Origin: Roseivirga echinicomitans
Lineage (GTDB): Bacteria; Bacteroidota; Bacteroidia; Cytophagales; Cyclobacteriaceae
DNA length: 64,000 nucleotides
Reading direction: 5' to 3'
Assembly: GCF_001592935.1 (NCBI RefSeq)
Contig: NZ_LRDB01000001.1
Coordinates: forward strand, 682,001-746,000
Shown: positions 1 to 9,981 of the stretch, piece by piece
Position numbering within the stretch: the first letter of the stretch is position 1
How the letters are laid out: every line of letters begins with the position of its first letter
The notes under the pieces: generated by a model
What the model was told of the DNA's origin: nothing
Database searches by the model: none
What the model saw: the letters and a program-made list of their open reading frames with translations, nothing else
Made by a program: the position numbers and the translations under genes

Positions 1-1
1 T

Positions 2-1516
2 GGTTTTGACGCCACAAGATTAGGCGCGAGAAGCATGAATTGGAGAGCAGACAAGCCTAATACTTTATACTGGGCAGTGGCCAACGATGGTGGCGACCCA
101 AATAAAGAAGTAAAAGAGCGTGACATTGTTTACATGCAAAACGCTCCGTTCAACGGTAACCCAACCAAGCTTTTGGGCACTAGCTTACGCTACTCTGGTA
201 TTCAGTGGGGCGATGAGAATCGTGCCATATTAAATGAAGGCTGGTGGGCGCAACGTTTAGACAGAGCTACTTTGATTGATCCTTCTAAACCGAACACTCC
301 TGGTCAGGTGTTGATTGATCGTGCGACCACCGATCGTTATAACGACCCTGGAAACCCAGTGATGACGAAAAATCAATATGGTTGGAATGTGCTTTTATTT
401 GACAAAGACAATTTGTTTATGCGCAGCACGGGTGGTTCGCCAGAAGGGGACAGACCCTTCTTGAGCAAATTCAACATGAAAACCAAAAAGGCGGAAATCC
501 TTTTCAGATCCGAAGCGCCTTATTATGAAAGAGTAACCGACCTGCTTTCTAAAAAAGGAGACTTGATAATCACCATGCGTGAGTCGGAGAAAGAGCCGCC
601 AAACTATTACATCCGTGACTTGAAAAAAGGCACGATGAAGGCGATCACCGAATTCCCTCATCCGCAGCCTTCATTAATGAATATTAACAAGGAGATTGTA
701 AAGTACCAGAGAAAAGATGGCGTCAATCTAAGTGCCACTTTATATACCCCTGCGGGTTATGATAAAGACAGAGATGGCCGTTTGCCCGTAATTATGTGGG
801 CTTACCCAATTGAGTACAAATCGGTAGAAACGGCTTCTCAAATTAGAGGTACACCTTATTCGTTTACCAGAGTAAGTTCAGGTTCTCCATTATTTTGGGT
901 GCTTCGTGGGTATGCTGTAATGGATGGCACTGAGTTCCCGATTATTGGAGAAGGTGAAAATGAGCCGAACGACACTTTCGTAGAGCAATTGGTGATGAAT
1001 GCCGAGGCAGCGATTGACAAAGCAGTAGAAATGGGTGTGGGCGACCGTAATAAGTTTGCCGTGGGGGGTCATTCTTATGGTGCCTTTATGACGGCCAACC
1101 TTTTGGCGCATTCCGATTTATTTGCAGCCGGGATTGCCCGAAGTGGTGCTTACAATAGAACGTTGACGCCTTTCGGTTTCCAAAGAGAGGAACGTACTTA
1201 TTGGGAAGATCCAGACCTTTACAACACCATGTCGCCATTTATGAATGCCGATAAAGTGAATGAGCCATTGCTTTTGATTCACGGTGAGGCCGACAATAAC
1301 TCGGGTACTTTCCCAATCCAGAGTATTCGTTTTTACAATGCCATTAAAGGCCACGGAGGCACCTCTCGTTTGGTCATGTTACCACACGAAAGCCATGGTT
1401 ATAGAGCCAAAGAATCGATTATGCATATGCTTTGGGAAATGGATACTTGGATGGAAACGCACGTAAAAAATGCGAAAACTAAACCAGAGAATGCTGCCAT
1501 CAATAGTAAGAAGTAA
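2..1516 (+). CDS. S9 family (prolyl oligopeptidase-type) serine peptidase, 5' end missing
   Basis: The frame is open from base 2, so the gene begins before the window; the first in-frame ATG (35) is unlikely to be the true start. The C-terminal half is an alpha/beta hydrolase peptidase domain: nucleophile motif GGHSYGAF (Ser codon 1073-1075), acid region LIHGEADNN (about 1275-1300) and catalytic His in HESHGY (about 1385-1398). The upstream part (SKFNMKTKKAEILF, YYIRDLKKGT) resembles the end of the beta-propeller that gates the active site in S9 enzymes. Relatives are about 800 residues, so roughly 300 residues are missing. Family membership is clear; substrate and location (probably periplasmic) are inferred, because any signal peptide lies outside the window. 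Confidence 0.9.
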   Translation, partial: GFDATRLGARSMNWRADKPNTLYWAVANDGGDPNKEVKERDIVYMQNAPFNGNPTKLLGTSLRYSGIQWGDENRAILNEGWWAQRLDRATLIDPSKPNTPGQVLIDRATTDRYNDPGNPVMTKNQYGWNVLLFDKDNLFMRSTGGSPEGDRPFLSKFNMKTKKAEILFRSEAPYYERVTDLLSKKGDLIITMRESEKEPPNYYIRDLKKGTMKAITEFPHPQPSLMNINKEIVKYQRKDGVNLSATLYTPAGYDKDRDGRLPVIMWAYPIEYKSVETASQIRGTPYSFTRVSSGSPLFWVLRGYAVMDGTEFPIIGEGENEPNDTFVEQLVMNAEAAIDKAVEMGVGDRNKFAVGGHSYGAFMTANLLAHSDLFAAGIARSGAYNRTLTPFGFQREERTYWEDPDLYNTMSPFMNADKVNEPLLLIHGEADNNSGTFPIQSIRFYNAIKGHGGTSRLVMLPHESHGYRAKESIMHMLWEMDTWMETHVKNAKTKPENAAINSKK

Positions 1517-1530
1517 TTGATCCGTTCATA

Positions 1531-1577
1531 CCGAAACAACGAACCGCACTTGAAAGAGTGCGGTTTTTTTGTTTCGG
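1531..1577 (+). terminator. Nested hairpin terminator between convergent genes
   Basis: Inner stem ACCGCACT (1543-1550), loop TGAAAG, AGTGCGGT (1557-1564), followed by a run of T. An outer arm CCGAAACAA (1531-1539) pairs with TTGTTTCGG (1569-1577), closing a larger hairpin around it. It follows the S9 peptidase stop by about 15 bases. The next gene is convergent, so it may also protect that gene's 3' end. Confidence 0.8.
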
Positions 1578-1643
1578 GTTTACAGTTATAAAATTCGATA
1601 TATTTATTAGAGTCAGTCACATTTATTACTGATATTATATGCT

Positions 1644-2693
1644 TTAAAACAACCCCATTTGCCCTTTGTTGGTTTTTACAAATAAGTCGGTGCGAAGCTT
1701 AGGCCTTGGCTCCGTATTTTGAAAGTATTTGGCTTTAGAAAGCTCAAACAGTCGGTTGATGGATTGCACCATTAAACCCTCGCCTCGCATTTTGGTGCTG
1801 TAACGACTGTCGTTTAGCTTGCCTCCGTGCGCCTCTTTTATTTGGTTCAGAATTTTGCTTGCCCTGTCGGGAAAAGCTTCTTGCACCCAATGTTCAAACA
1901 CTTGGCCAATGGCGCCATTTAACCGAACCATGGTATAGCTGGCGCTTCGTGCTCCAGCCTCAGAGGCGGCTTTCATAATGTCAGGAATTTCATGATCGTT
2001 CAGGCCGGGAATAATAGGGCCAATCATAATGTTTACGGGCACGTCACGCTTGGTCAGCGTTTCAATGGCCTTCAATTTTCTAGCAGCCGAAGCCGTTCTA
2101 GGTTCAAGTTTTCTTCTTACCGATTCATCCAAAGTGGTGAGGCTGAAATAAACACTAATCAGGTTGAGATCGGCCAAAGGCCCAATAATATCGAGGTCGC
2201 GGGTGATGGTGACGTTCTTGGTAATAATGCCCACAGGGTGTTTGTACTTGAGAAAAACAGCCAGCAGCTTTCGGGTAATTTCGAGCTTCTGCTCCAAAGG
2301 TTGATAGCAATCGGTATTGCCAGAAAGCACGATGGTAGAAGGCTGCCAATTGGGGTTTTGCAAATGTTTTTCCAACAACTGAGGCGCGGACTCTTTGTAC
2401 ATGATCACTTTTTCAAAATCTAGCCCGGCATTATAACCCCAGTATTCATGACTGTTTCGGGCATAACAGTAAATGCAGCCATGCTCACAACCTTGATAAG
2501 GGTTGAGGGAATAGGTCATGCCCACATCAGGGCTTTCTACTTTGTTGACAATGGTTTTTGGGAAGATGGGGATGTATTTGGTGTTTGGGTTTTGGCCATC
2601 AAACTCATCGATTGCTTCTAGGTGTTCTTGCACATATTCGTGCATCAAGAACCTGTTCTTCACCTGCTTTTGAGCGCCTCTTCCCTTAATCAT
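1644..2693 (-). CDS. PA0069-family radical SAM protein
   Basis: Radical SAM enzyme with the 4Fe-4S ligand motif CEHGCIYCYAR (CxxxCxxC) after the family-typical YSLNPYQGCEHG; the rest resembles the SplB-like TIM-barrel fold (VLSGNTDCYQPLE, GIITKNVTITRD). The frame can be extended to a TTG at 2735, but that extension is encoded by a perfect 16-bp palindrome. The family normally opens with a KGRGA motif, so the ATG at 2693 (MIKGRGAQ, 349 residues) is preferred. Reaction and substrate are unknown for the family; the SplB resemblance does not prove DNA photoproduct repair. It is a single gene, convergent with the S9 peptidase. Confidence 0.85.
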   Translation of the reverse strand: MIKGRGAQKQVKNRFLMHEYVQEHLEAIDEFDGQNPNTKYIPIFPKTIVNKVESPDVGMTYSLNPYQGCEHGCIYCYARNSHEYWGYNAGLDFEKVIMYKESAPQLLEKHLQNPNWQPSTIVLSGNTDCYQPLEQKLEITRKLLAVFLKYKHPVGIITKNVTITRDLDIIGPLADLNLISVYFSLTTLDESVRRKLEPRTASAARKLKAIETLTKRDVPVNIMIGPIIPGLNDHEIPDIMKAASEAGARSASYTMVRLNGAIGQVFEHWVQEAFPDRASKILNQIKEAHGGKLNDSRYSTKMRGEGLMVQSINRLFELSKAKYFQNTEPRPKLRTDLFVKTNKGQMGLF

Positions 2694-2694
2694 T

Positions 2695-2731
2695 AATCTA
2701 GTATTTTTAGTTTTACTAAAAATACTAGATT
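2695..2731 (-). promoter_or_regulatory. Perfect 16-bp inverted repeat abutting the radical SAM start codon
   Basis: Arms AATCTAGTATTTTTAG (2695-2710) and CTAAAAATACTAGATT (2716-2731) are perfect reverse complements around the 5-base spacer TTTTA. On the minus strand it ends one base before the ATG at 2693. It could be an operator for a dimeric regulator or an RNA hairpin that hides the start codon. There is no T tract or neighbouring gene end suggesting a terminator. The structure is certain; the function is inferred. Confidence 0.7.
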
Positions 2732-2811
2732 TCAACCAAATATTATAGCTAATAGATTGAGTATTTCTTTTGAAGTGTTATTGTTTTGGGCAGCGCTACT
2801 GCTGTGTGGTT

Positions 2812-2841
2812 TTTGTTTTCTGGGCTATTAATTTATATTTT
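2812..2841 (+). promoter_or_regulatory. Putative Bacteroidota promoter for the lipoprotein pair
   Basis: TTTG (2812-2815), 18-base spacer, TATATTTT (2834-2841), a 7/8 match to the -7 consensus TAnnTTTG. It would give a leader of about 20-25 bases before the ATG at 2869. Confidence 0.4.
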
Positions 2842-2868
2842 AGAACATAAAATTATACTTAAGCTATA

Positions 2869-4053
2869 ATGAAACCCCGATCTCAGGTATTCTCAATTTT
2901 TAGTTTCCTTCTGCTGGTTTTATTGACGGTCTCCTGTGGTACTTCAAAAGAGGTTTCTGATGATAATGTCAAATCCTACATTACCCAGATAGTCGATTCC
3001 GTTATGGTCAATCGACTTTCAACACTTCAACTATTAGACTACAACGTTGACACGAAGGAATTTTTAGTAGGTGATCTACAAACCGATGAAGTATTGATAG
3101 TCAACGAAAATGGTGATTTGGTTTTGTCATTCAATCCACATGTTGAAAGCCCAGCCTATGTTGGTGATTATGATTTCGGTTGGAGTTTTTACGGAAATGA
3201 TGGATTGGTTTGTCATAGCCACTATTATTTATATCAGTTCGATAAAAAGGGAAACAAGCTTGCCAAAATACCTTACCCTGTAGAAATAAGAAGGCTTTGG
3301 TGGTTAGATAGAGATCCAACTATGGTGGACAGTTATACTATAAATGACAGCACTGAAGTGCTTGCTTTTATCACTGAGCCTGCTGGGCCTCCCTATAACT
3401 CTCAGGCCTTTCAAGATTCGACTGTTATGCTTTACCGTATGAATTTTGAAACTGGAGAGGCTACTCCCGTAATGGAAAAACAGCCTGAAAGTGTATATCG
3501 GACTTTAGGTAAATTTGTAGACCGCGGCTTTCCTTATGTAACTAAAATCAAAAATGATCGCTTTGCTCAGGTCTATAGCATTGACTCCATGCTTTACATT
3601 TTTGATGTGGCGAATAACAACTTAGTAAACGCGATACCGCTACCAAAAGCTTTTCAACCGGAGTATGAAACGATTGAGTTTGGAGAAAAAGGAGAGCCAG
3701 ATATATTTAGAATTAATTCCTATGTGGTCTCCACTGGTGATAACATTATGGTTTCTGTAATGGGGAAAGTTCCAGAGTCGATCATAAGAGAAATATATAA
3801 AAAGGTAGATATGCTGTCTGAATCGCAGGATTATAAGGATGCAGTAAAAAAGTACATGACGAATAACCATTTACTCTTTGACGAAAACCGCTATTTGGGC
3901 GAGGTGAAATGGACTGCTGGAAATGTGGGTTATCAAAAAATCAGTAGCCCCGATGGATACTTCTGGGTTCAGCGCAGGTATGATGACGAACGTGACTACC
4001 AGACCTTTTTGAAAGTAAAAATTGTAGAAGACACCAATTCAGAAAAACCCTAA
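2869..4053 (+). CDS. Putative beta-propeller lipoprotein, first of a tandem pair
   Basis: A 394-residue protein of unknown function. A signal sequence with lipobox (LTVSCG, Cys about residue 23) predicts a lipidated protein. The body has repeated short beta-rich segments (FLVGDLQTDEVLIVNENGD, LYIFDVANNNLVNAI) of the kind seen in 6-bladed propeller lipoproteins of Bacteroidota; I could not assign a family firmly. It is clearly paralogous to the next gene, 12 bases downstream: both carry IVDS..(V/I)NRLS, SFNPH(V/I)E, YGWSFYG-like and MNFETGE segments and an identical 14-residue stretch DERDYQTFLKVKIV near the C-terminus. The pair is probably co-transcribed. Confidence 0.75.
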   Translation: MKPRSQVFSIFSFLLLVLLTVSCGTSKEVSDDNVKSYITQIVDSVMVNRLSTLQLLDYNVDTKEFLVGDLQTDEVLIVNENGDLVLSFNPHVESPAYVGDYDFGWSFYGNDGLVCHSHYYLYQFDKKGNKLAKIPYPVEIRRLWWLDRDPTMVDSYTINDSTEVLAFITEPAGPPYNSQAFQDSTVMLYRMNFETGEATPVMEKQPESVYRTLGKFVDRGFPYVTKIKNDRFAQVYSIDSMLYIFDVANNNLVNAIPLPKAFQPEYETIEFGEKGEPDIFRINSYVVSTGDNIMVSVMGKVPESIIREIYKKVDMLSESQDYKDAVKKYMTNNHLLFDENRYLGEVKWTAGNVGYQKISSPDGYFWVQRRYDDERDYQTFLKVKIVEDTNSEKP

Positions 4054-4065
4054 CCAAAGATTTGT

Positions 4066-5229
4066 ATGCTTAAGTACTCAAAAACCCTTCAACTTCTTCT
4101 CTTTACATGCTGCCTTATAACAATGGTGGCTTGCAATGGCAATAAAGAAAATTCAGAAAGCAAAATTGGAAACTTCAAAACCGAAATTGTGGACTCCTTA
4201 GTAATTAACCGACTCTCAATGGTTGAATTGCTAGATTATCAAAGTACTACAGGAGAACTTCTATTTGCAGATGTTCAATCGGGTGATTACTTGGTTATGG
4301 ACAAAGACGGTAAGGTTCTTTCATCTTTTAACCCCCATATAGAAGGACCAAACTATATGGGCAATTCTAGTTATGGCTGGAGCTTCTATGGTAAAGATGA
4401 GCTGGTGGCTTTTGGTAGGCCCTATTTTTATCGTTTTTCGAAAGCCGGCAAAATAATGGGGCGATACGAAGTACCAATAGAAACAGGAGGAGGAGTTTAT
4501 CTAGATTTTTCTCAAGAACGCATAAGGGCTTTCGAAACTCAACGTGGAACAGAAGTGTTGGCCTTGGTTTTGGAAGTTTCTGGAAAGGAAGGGAACAATC
4601 AAAACTATCAGGATTCTACTGATGCGGTTTTCAGAATGAATTTTGAGACGGGTGAAACCACTACGGTAATGCATAAAGCCCCCGACAATGTTTATCGTAC
4701 TGCTGGAGAGTACATCGACTGGGGTTACCCTTCTTTTACACTATTATCGGGCAGCACTTTTGCTTTCAGCCACCGAAGTGATAATTACCTTTATATTTTT
4801 GATGCCGAAAAAAACGAGTACCTCAATAAAATGGAAATTCCAGACGAGTTTTTGCCCAAGTATAAAGCGGTAGCCTTTGGTAGCAAAGATGACCCAGAGC
4901 TGTTAAGGGTAAATGCAAAAGTGTTTACTATTGGGGATAAAATTTTGCTCCTTAGTGTGGCACGAATACCCAATGCTGTGATGGAAGAGTTGCAACGAAT
5001 TCCTAATTTTTATGAGTCACAAGAGTTAGATGCGGCAGTAAAAAAATATATAAAGACTGATTTTCTGCTGTTCGATCAACAGCAGTTTTTAGGAAAAGTA
5101 GAATGGGATATTAACCTTAATGAGGCTTTACCCAAAGGCACAGAAAATGATTTTCTTTGGCTGAAAAGAACTTATAAAGATGAGCGTGACTACCAGACTT
5201 TTTTAAAGGTGAAGATTGTGAAAGAATGA
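4066..5229 (+). CDS. Putative beta-propeller lipoprotein, second of a tandem pair
   Basis: A 387-residue paralogue of the upstream gene, starting 12 bases after its stop. It has its own signal sequence and lipobox (ITMVACNG). Segments shared with its neighbour include LDYQSTTGELLFADVQSGD, SFNPHIEGP, YGWSFYGKDEL and the C-terminal DERDYQTFLKVKIV. The conserved C-terminus suggests a functional site rather than simple drift after duplication. Function is unknown; envelope location is inferred from the lipobox. The stop lies 4 bases from the convergent glpD stop, with no room for a separate terminator. Confidence 0.75.
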   Translation: MLKYSKTLQLLLFTCCLITMVACNGNKENSESKIGNFKTEIVDSLVINRLSMVELLDYQSTTGELLFADVQSGDYLVMDKDGKVLSSFNPHIEGPNYMGNSSYGWSFYGKDELVAFGRPYFYRFSKAGKIMGRYEVPIETGGGVYLDFSQERIRAFETQRGTEVLALVLEVSGKEGNNQNYQDSTDAVFRMNFETGETTTVMHKAPDNVYRTAGEYIDWGYPSFTLLSGSTFAFSHRSDNYLYIFDAEKNEYLNKMEIPDEFLPKYKAVAFGSKDDPELLRVNAKVFTIGDKILLLSVARIPNAVMEELQRIPNFYESQELDAAVKKYIKTDFLLFDQQQFLGKVEWDINLNEALPKGTENDFLWLKRTYKDERDYQTFLKVKIVKE

Positions 5230-5233
5230 TTTT

Positions 5234-6880
5234 CTACCCAAAAACAGAAACCTCTTGAATGGCTTTTTCCATGGCTTCTTTTTCTGAAAGCGTTTTTTCC
5301 ACAGACCAGCCAAAGTGATTTTGGAAGTCTTTAAGTATGGCATCGAGCGTAGGTTTGATGCTGTGGATATCGAAATACAAACGGCCCGTTCTGCGGATAT
5401 AGAAATCTTGAATTGAAAAGACCATTTCATTTTCTAGGCAATACCTCAATTCTGAACGAATCAATTTAAGATGGAGTGCTTTGTTGTCAAAAGCATTCAT
5501 GCCTTCAATAATTTCGTCTGTTACTTTTCCGTAATTGCTCACCAAATAACCAGCATAGTACTTTTCGAGGCCAATGACCTCTAGTTGTTCACGAATAGAT
5601 TTTCTGTATTTCTTTACTGCTTTGGCATTTTTAAAAGCGCCATTATCCAAATCAATATGGATGGTTTTGGTTTCTACAATGGGCATATCTTCTTCTTTGT
5701 GAAGGCGATCATACAAGCGATCGACTACCTTTTCAGCCATTTTTCTATAGCCCGTAAGTTTGCCACCAGCAATAGAAATCAAGCCAGTTTCCGATTCGAA
5801 GATTTCATCTTTGCGCGAAATTTCTGAAGCAGACTTTCCGTCTTCATGTATAAGTGGCCTTACTCCAGCCCAGCTCGACTCTACATCTTTGGCCTTCAGG
5901 TTTAGCTTTGGAAATGCATGGTTAGTGCCCTTGATTAAGTATTCTACATCCGCTTTTGTGGTCAAAATTTTATCCTTATCGCCAAAGTAGTCGGTGTCGG
6001 TAGTGCCTATATAAGTGATTTTTCCTCGGGGAATGGCAAAGACCATTCGCTTGTCAGGGAAATCGAAATAAATGGCCTGCTTGAGTGGGAATTTACTGTG
6101 AGGCAATACAATGTGTACGCCTTTGGTGAGGTGGAGGTGTTTGCTGGTTAAAGAATGGTTTTTCGTTCTCAGTTCATCTACCCAAGGGCCAGCGGCACTG
6201 ATGGTGGACTTGGCCTTGATCTCCATTTTTTCACCCGAAATAAAGTCAGTAGCGAAAACTCCAGCTACTTTTCCTTCCTTATAAATGAATTCATCGGCCT
6301 GCACATAATTAAGGCAGTGTGCTCCAAATCTGGAGGCGGTTTTGATAATTTCAATCGTTAGGCGGGCATCATCGGTTCGGTATTCCGCATAAATGCCACC
6401 GCCTTCCACATTTTCTTCGCTTAAAAGCGGTTCCTTTTCCAAGGTCTCTTCAATGTCCAACATTTTGCGTTGGTCCACTTTTTCTACACCCGCCAAAACA
6501 TCGTAGACCATCAAACCTATACTGGTCATGAGCTTTCCGAAAGTGCCATCCTTAATGAGCGGCAACAACATTTTTTCTGAAGTCACCAAGTTGGGAATCA
6601 GCTTGTGCAAGGTGGCGCGTTCTCTGCCCACTTCGCGTACTAGGGCAATTTCAAACTGCTTGAGGTAGCGCAAGCCGCCATGAATCAGCTTGGTGGATTT
6701 ACTGCTGGTGCCTGATGCGAAATCGTTCTTTTCAACCAACACGGTTTTAAGTCCTCTTGAAGCTGCATCGAGGGCAATACCTGCCCCCGTAATGCCTCCA
6801 CCAATGATCAATAGATCATAGTGCTGCGTTTTTGCAGTATCGGTTAGTGCTTTTCGGTTGGTGGAAGAGAGGAAGTTCAT
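5234..6880 (-). CDS. glpD: Glycerol-3-phosphate dehydrogenase (FAD-dependent)
   Basis: Oxidises sn-glycerol 3-phosphate to dihydroxyacetone phosphate and passes electrons to the quinone pool at the inner membrane. An N-terminal FAD-binding Rossmann motif GGGITGAG (about residues 27-34) is followed by Glu50, which ends the dinucleotide fold, then the family signature SSKSTKLIHGGLRYL. TTDTDYFG and SIAGGKLTGYRKMAE are typical of the substrate domain. At 548 residues it is full length, with the helical C-terminal domain of aerobic GlpD. It starts 4 bases after the glpK stop, so glpK-glpD form an operon on the minus strand. No glpF facilitator is present here. Confidence 0.96.
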   Translation of the reverse strand: MNFLSSTNRKALTDTAKTQHYDLLIIGGGITGAGIALDAASRGLKTVLVEKNDFASGTSSKSTKLIHGGLRYLKQFEIALVREVGRERATLHKLIPNLVTSEKMLLPLIKDGTFGKLMTSIGLMVYDVLAGVEKVDQRKMLDIEETLEKEPLLSEENVEGGGIYAEYRTDDARLTIEIIKTASRFGAHCLNYVQADEFIYKEGKVAGVFATDFISGEKMEIKAKSTISAAGPWVDELRTKNHSLTSKHLHLTKGVHIVLPHSKFPLKQAIYFDFPDKRMVFAIPRGKITYIGTTDTDYFGDKDKILTTKADVEYLIKGTNHAFPKLNLKAKDVESSWAGVRPLIHEDGKSASEISRKDEIFESETGLISIAGGKLTGYRKMAEKVVDRLYDRLHKEEDMPIVETKTIHIDLDNGAFKNAKAVKKYRKSIREQLEVIGLEKYYAGYLVSNYGKVTDEIIEGMNAFDNKALHLKLIRSELRYCLENEMVFSIQDFYIRRTGRLYFDIHSIKPTLDAILKDFQNHFGWSVEKTLSEKEAMEKAIQEVSVFG

Positions 6881-6884
6881 AATG

Positions 6885-8420
<1,536 letters not shown>

Positions 8421-8440
8421 CTATAATATTAGCGACTATT

Positions 8441-8463
8441 GAGCGGAAAGCCTAGAGCGGAAA
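8441..8463. repeat. Tandem 9-bp direct repeat between glpK and dgt
   Basis: GAGCGGAAA (8441-8449) recurs at 8455-8463 with a 5-base spacer GCCTA, a 14-bp period. It lies about 66-88 bases upstream of the glpK start and upstream of the candidate dgt promoter. It could be a regulator binding site; this is inferred from position only. The rest of the gap shows no gene. Confidence 0.5.
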
Positions 8464-8513
8464 ATCAATTCTATTATTTGAATGGAATGAACTTTTATTG
8501 CTGCTTCTGACTG

Positions 8514-8521
8514 TATATTTG
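8514..8521 (+). promoter_or_regulatory. Candidate -7 element of the dGTPase gene
   Basis: TATATTTG matches the Bacteroidota -7 consensus TAnnTTTG exactly and would give a leader of about 45-50 bases before the ATG at 8576. I found no convincing -33 TTG at the usual distance. Confidence 0.35.
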
Positions 8522-8575
8522 ACTCAAGTCTTTTTTACCTTTCCTGTTAAACCCTCAATACTTAGCTTTACCGCG

Positions 8576-9892
8576 ATGAATTGGTTACAACTTCTTTCTT
8601 TAGATACTCCTGATGTTCAGCAAAACCAGACGAGAACGGTTTTCGATCGTGATTTTGATCGGATTATCTTTTCTCATCCGTTCCGGAAATTGCAGGATAA
8701 AACGCAGGTACACCCCTTGCCAGAGCAGGATTTTGTACACACCCGATTGACGCACAGCTTGGAAGTGTCTAGCGTGGGCCGCTCTTTAGGAAGATTGGTG
8801 GGCAGTAAGCTCATAGAGAAGTACGACTTTCTTCAGCATAAAGTAAGTGCACATGATTTTGGCGCCATTGTGGCTGCTGCTTCTTTAGCGCATGACATTG
8901 GAAATCCGCCTTTTGGACATTCAGGTGAATCTTCCATTTCAGATTATTTTAAAAATGCGGAAGCGGAATTAAAGCCAGAAGTAAATGATGCCGAATGGTC
9001 TGACTTGATCAATTTTGAAGGAAATGCACAAGGGTTTAGACTCCTGAACCGACCGGGTTATCAGGGATTAAAATTGTCTTCAGCAACTTTAGCTGCCTTT
9101 ACAAAATACCCGCGCCCCTCATTGGTAGAAAAGCAAGAAAAGGCAAGAAGAAGCCAGAAGAAATTTGGCTTTTACGATACAGAAAGAACCGTTTTTCAAG
9201 CCTTAGGAAAAGAACTTGGCCTTGAAGTTTTAGGAACGGATCAGTTTTGTCGTCATCCGCTGGCATTTTTAGTGGAGGCTGCCGATGACATTTGCTACCA
9301 TATTATAGATTTAGAAGACGGCTGTAATTTGGGCTTGGTCACTTATGAGCAAACGGTCGAATTACTTGCCAATGTCATTGGCGATAAATTTCAACCCGAA
9401 AAATTAGAGGCCATTCATAGTCTGAAGGAGCGAATTGGAGTGCTTCGTGCCTTGGCAATTGGTCAGCTGATTCAGGAATGCGGTGATTTATTTATGGAAC
9501 ACGAAGAAAAGCTTTTGACCGCAGAATTCGATATTTCTTTGGCCGATGAAATTCCTTCAAAAGATGCCATGGCCGAAATCATAAACGTTTCGGTTGCAAA
9601 AATCTACCGCAGTCGTGGGGTAGTTGAAACGGAAGCCGCAGGTTATCGCGTGTTGAATGGACTGCTAGAAGTGCTGGTGCCTGCAACTTTGGCGGGCTTT
9701 AAAAAGAACCTTTCTGCAAAAGATAAAACGTACTTTAGGTTATTGCCCACCGAAACCCAAGCTGAGGTGAAAGAAGCTCCTTCAGCATATTTAGCCTTAA
9801 GGGCCGTGCTCGATTATGTGGCTGGAATGACCGACTCTAACGCCTTGAATTTGTACCGAAAAATTATGGGCATTTCCCTACCGGGCCGATAG
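8576..9892 (+). CDS. dgt: dGTP triphosphohydrolase (HD-domain dNTPase)
   Basis: Hydrolyses dGTP (possibly other dNTPs) to the deoxynucleoside and tripolyphosphate, controlling nucleotide pools. HD-superfamily metal ligands are visible: His60 in THSLEV, His106-Asp107 in LAHDIGNPPFGH, and an Asp in AADDICYHIIDLED. The N-terminal DFDRIIFSHPFRKLQDKTQV is the family signature. The frame extends upstream to a TTG at 8498, but the ATG at 8576 (MNWLQLL, 438 residues) aligns with the usual family start and is preferred. Substrate range cannot be read from sequence. Confidence 0.93.
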   Translation: MNWLQLLSLDTPDVQQNQTRTVFDRDFDRIIFSHPFRKLQDKTQVHPLPEQDFVHTRLTHSLEVSSVGRSLGRLVGSKLIEKYDFLQHKVSAHDFGAIVAAASLAHDIGNPPFGHSGESSISDYFKNAEAELKPEVNDAEWSDLINFEGNAQGFRLLNRPGYQGLKLSSATLAAFTKYPRPSLVEKQEKARRSQKKFGFYDTERTVFQALGKELGLEVLGTDQFCRHPLAFLVEAADDICYHIIDLEDGCNLGLVTYEQTVELLANVIGDKFQPEKLEAIHSLKERIGVLRALAIGQLIQECGDLFMEHEEKLLTAEFDISLADEIPSKDAMAEIINVSVAKIYRSRGVVETEAAGYRVLNGLLEVLVPATLAGFKKNLSAKDKTYFRLLPTETQAEVKEAPSAYLALRAVLDYVAGMTDSNALNLYRKIMGISLPGR

Positions 9893-9958
9893 CCCAAATA
9901 ACCTTTCTGTTTATAGGATAAAATGGTGAGAATCAATTTACTGAGAAGGGATTTCTAT

Positions 9959-9966
9959 TACCTTTG
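9959..9966 (+). promoter_or_regulatory. Candidate -7 element of the RND exporter gene
   Basis: TACCTTTG is an exact match to TAnnTTTG, 15 bases before the preferred ATG at 9982, giving a short leader. No clear -33 TTG at the expected distance. Confidence 0.4.
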
Positions 9967-9981
9967 TGATCTTTGAAAAAA

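Noticed and set aside
2694-2735. TTG-started N-terminal extension of the radical SAM protein
   Set aside because: It is encoded by the palindrome, uses a TTG and precedes the family-typical MIKGRGA start.
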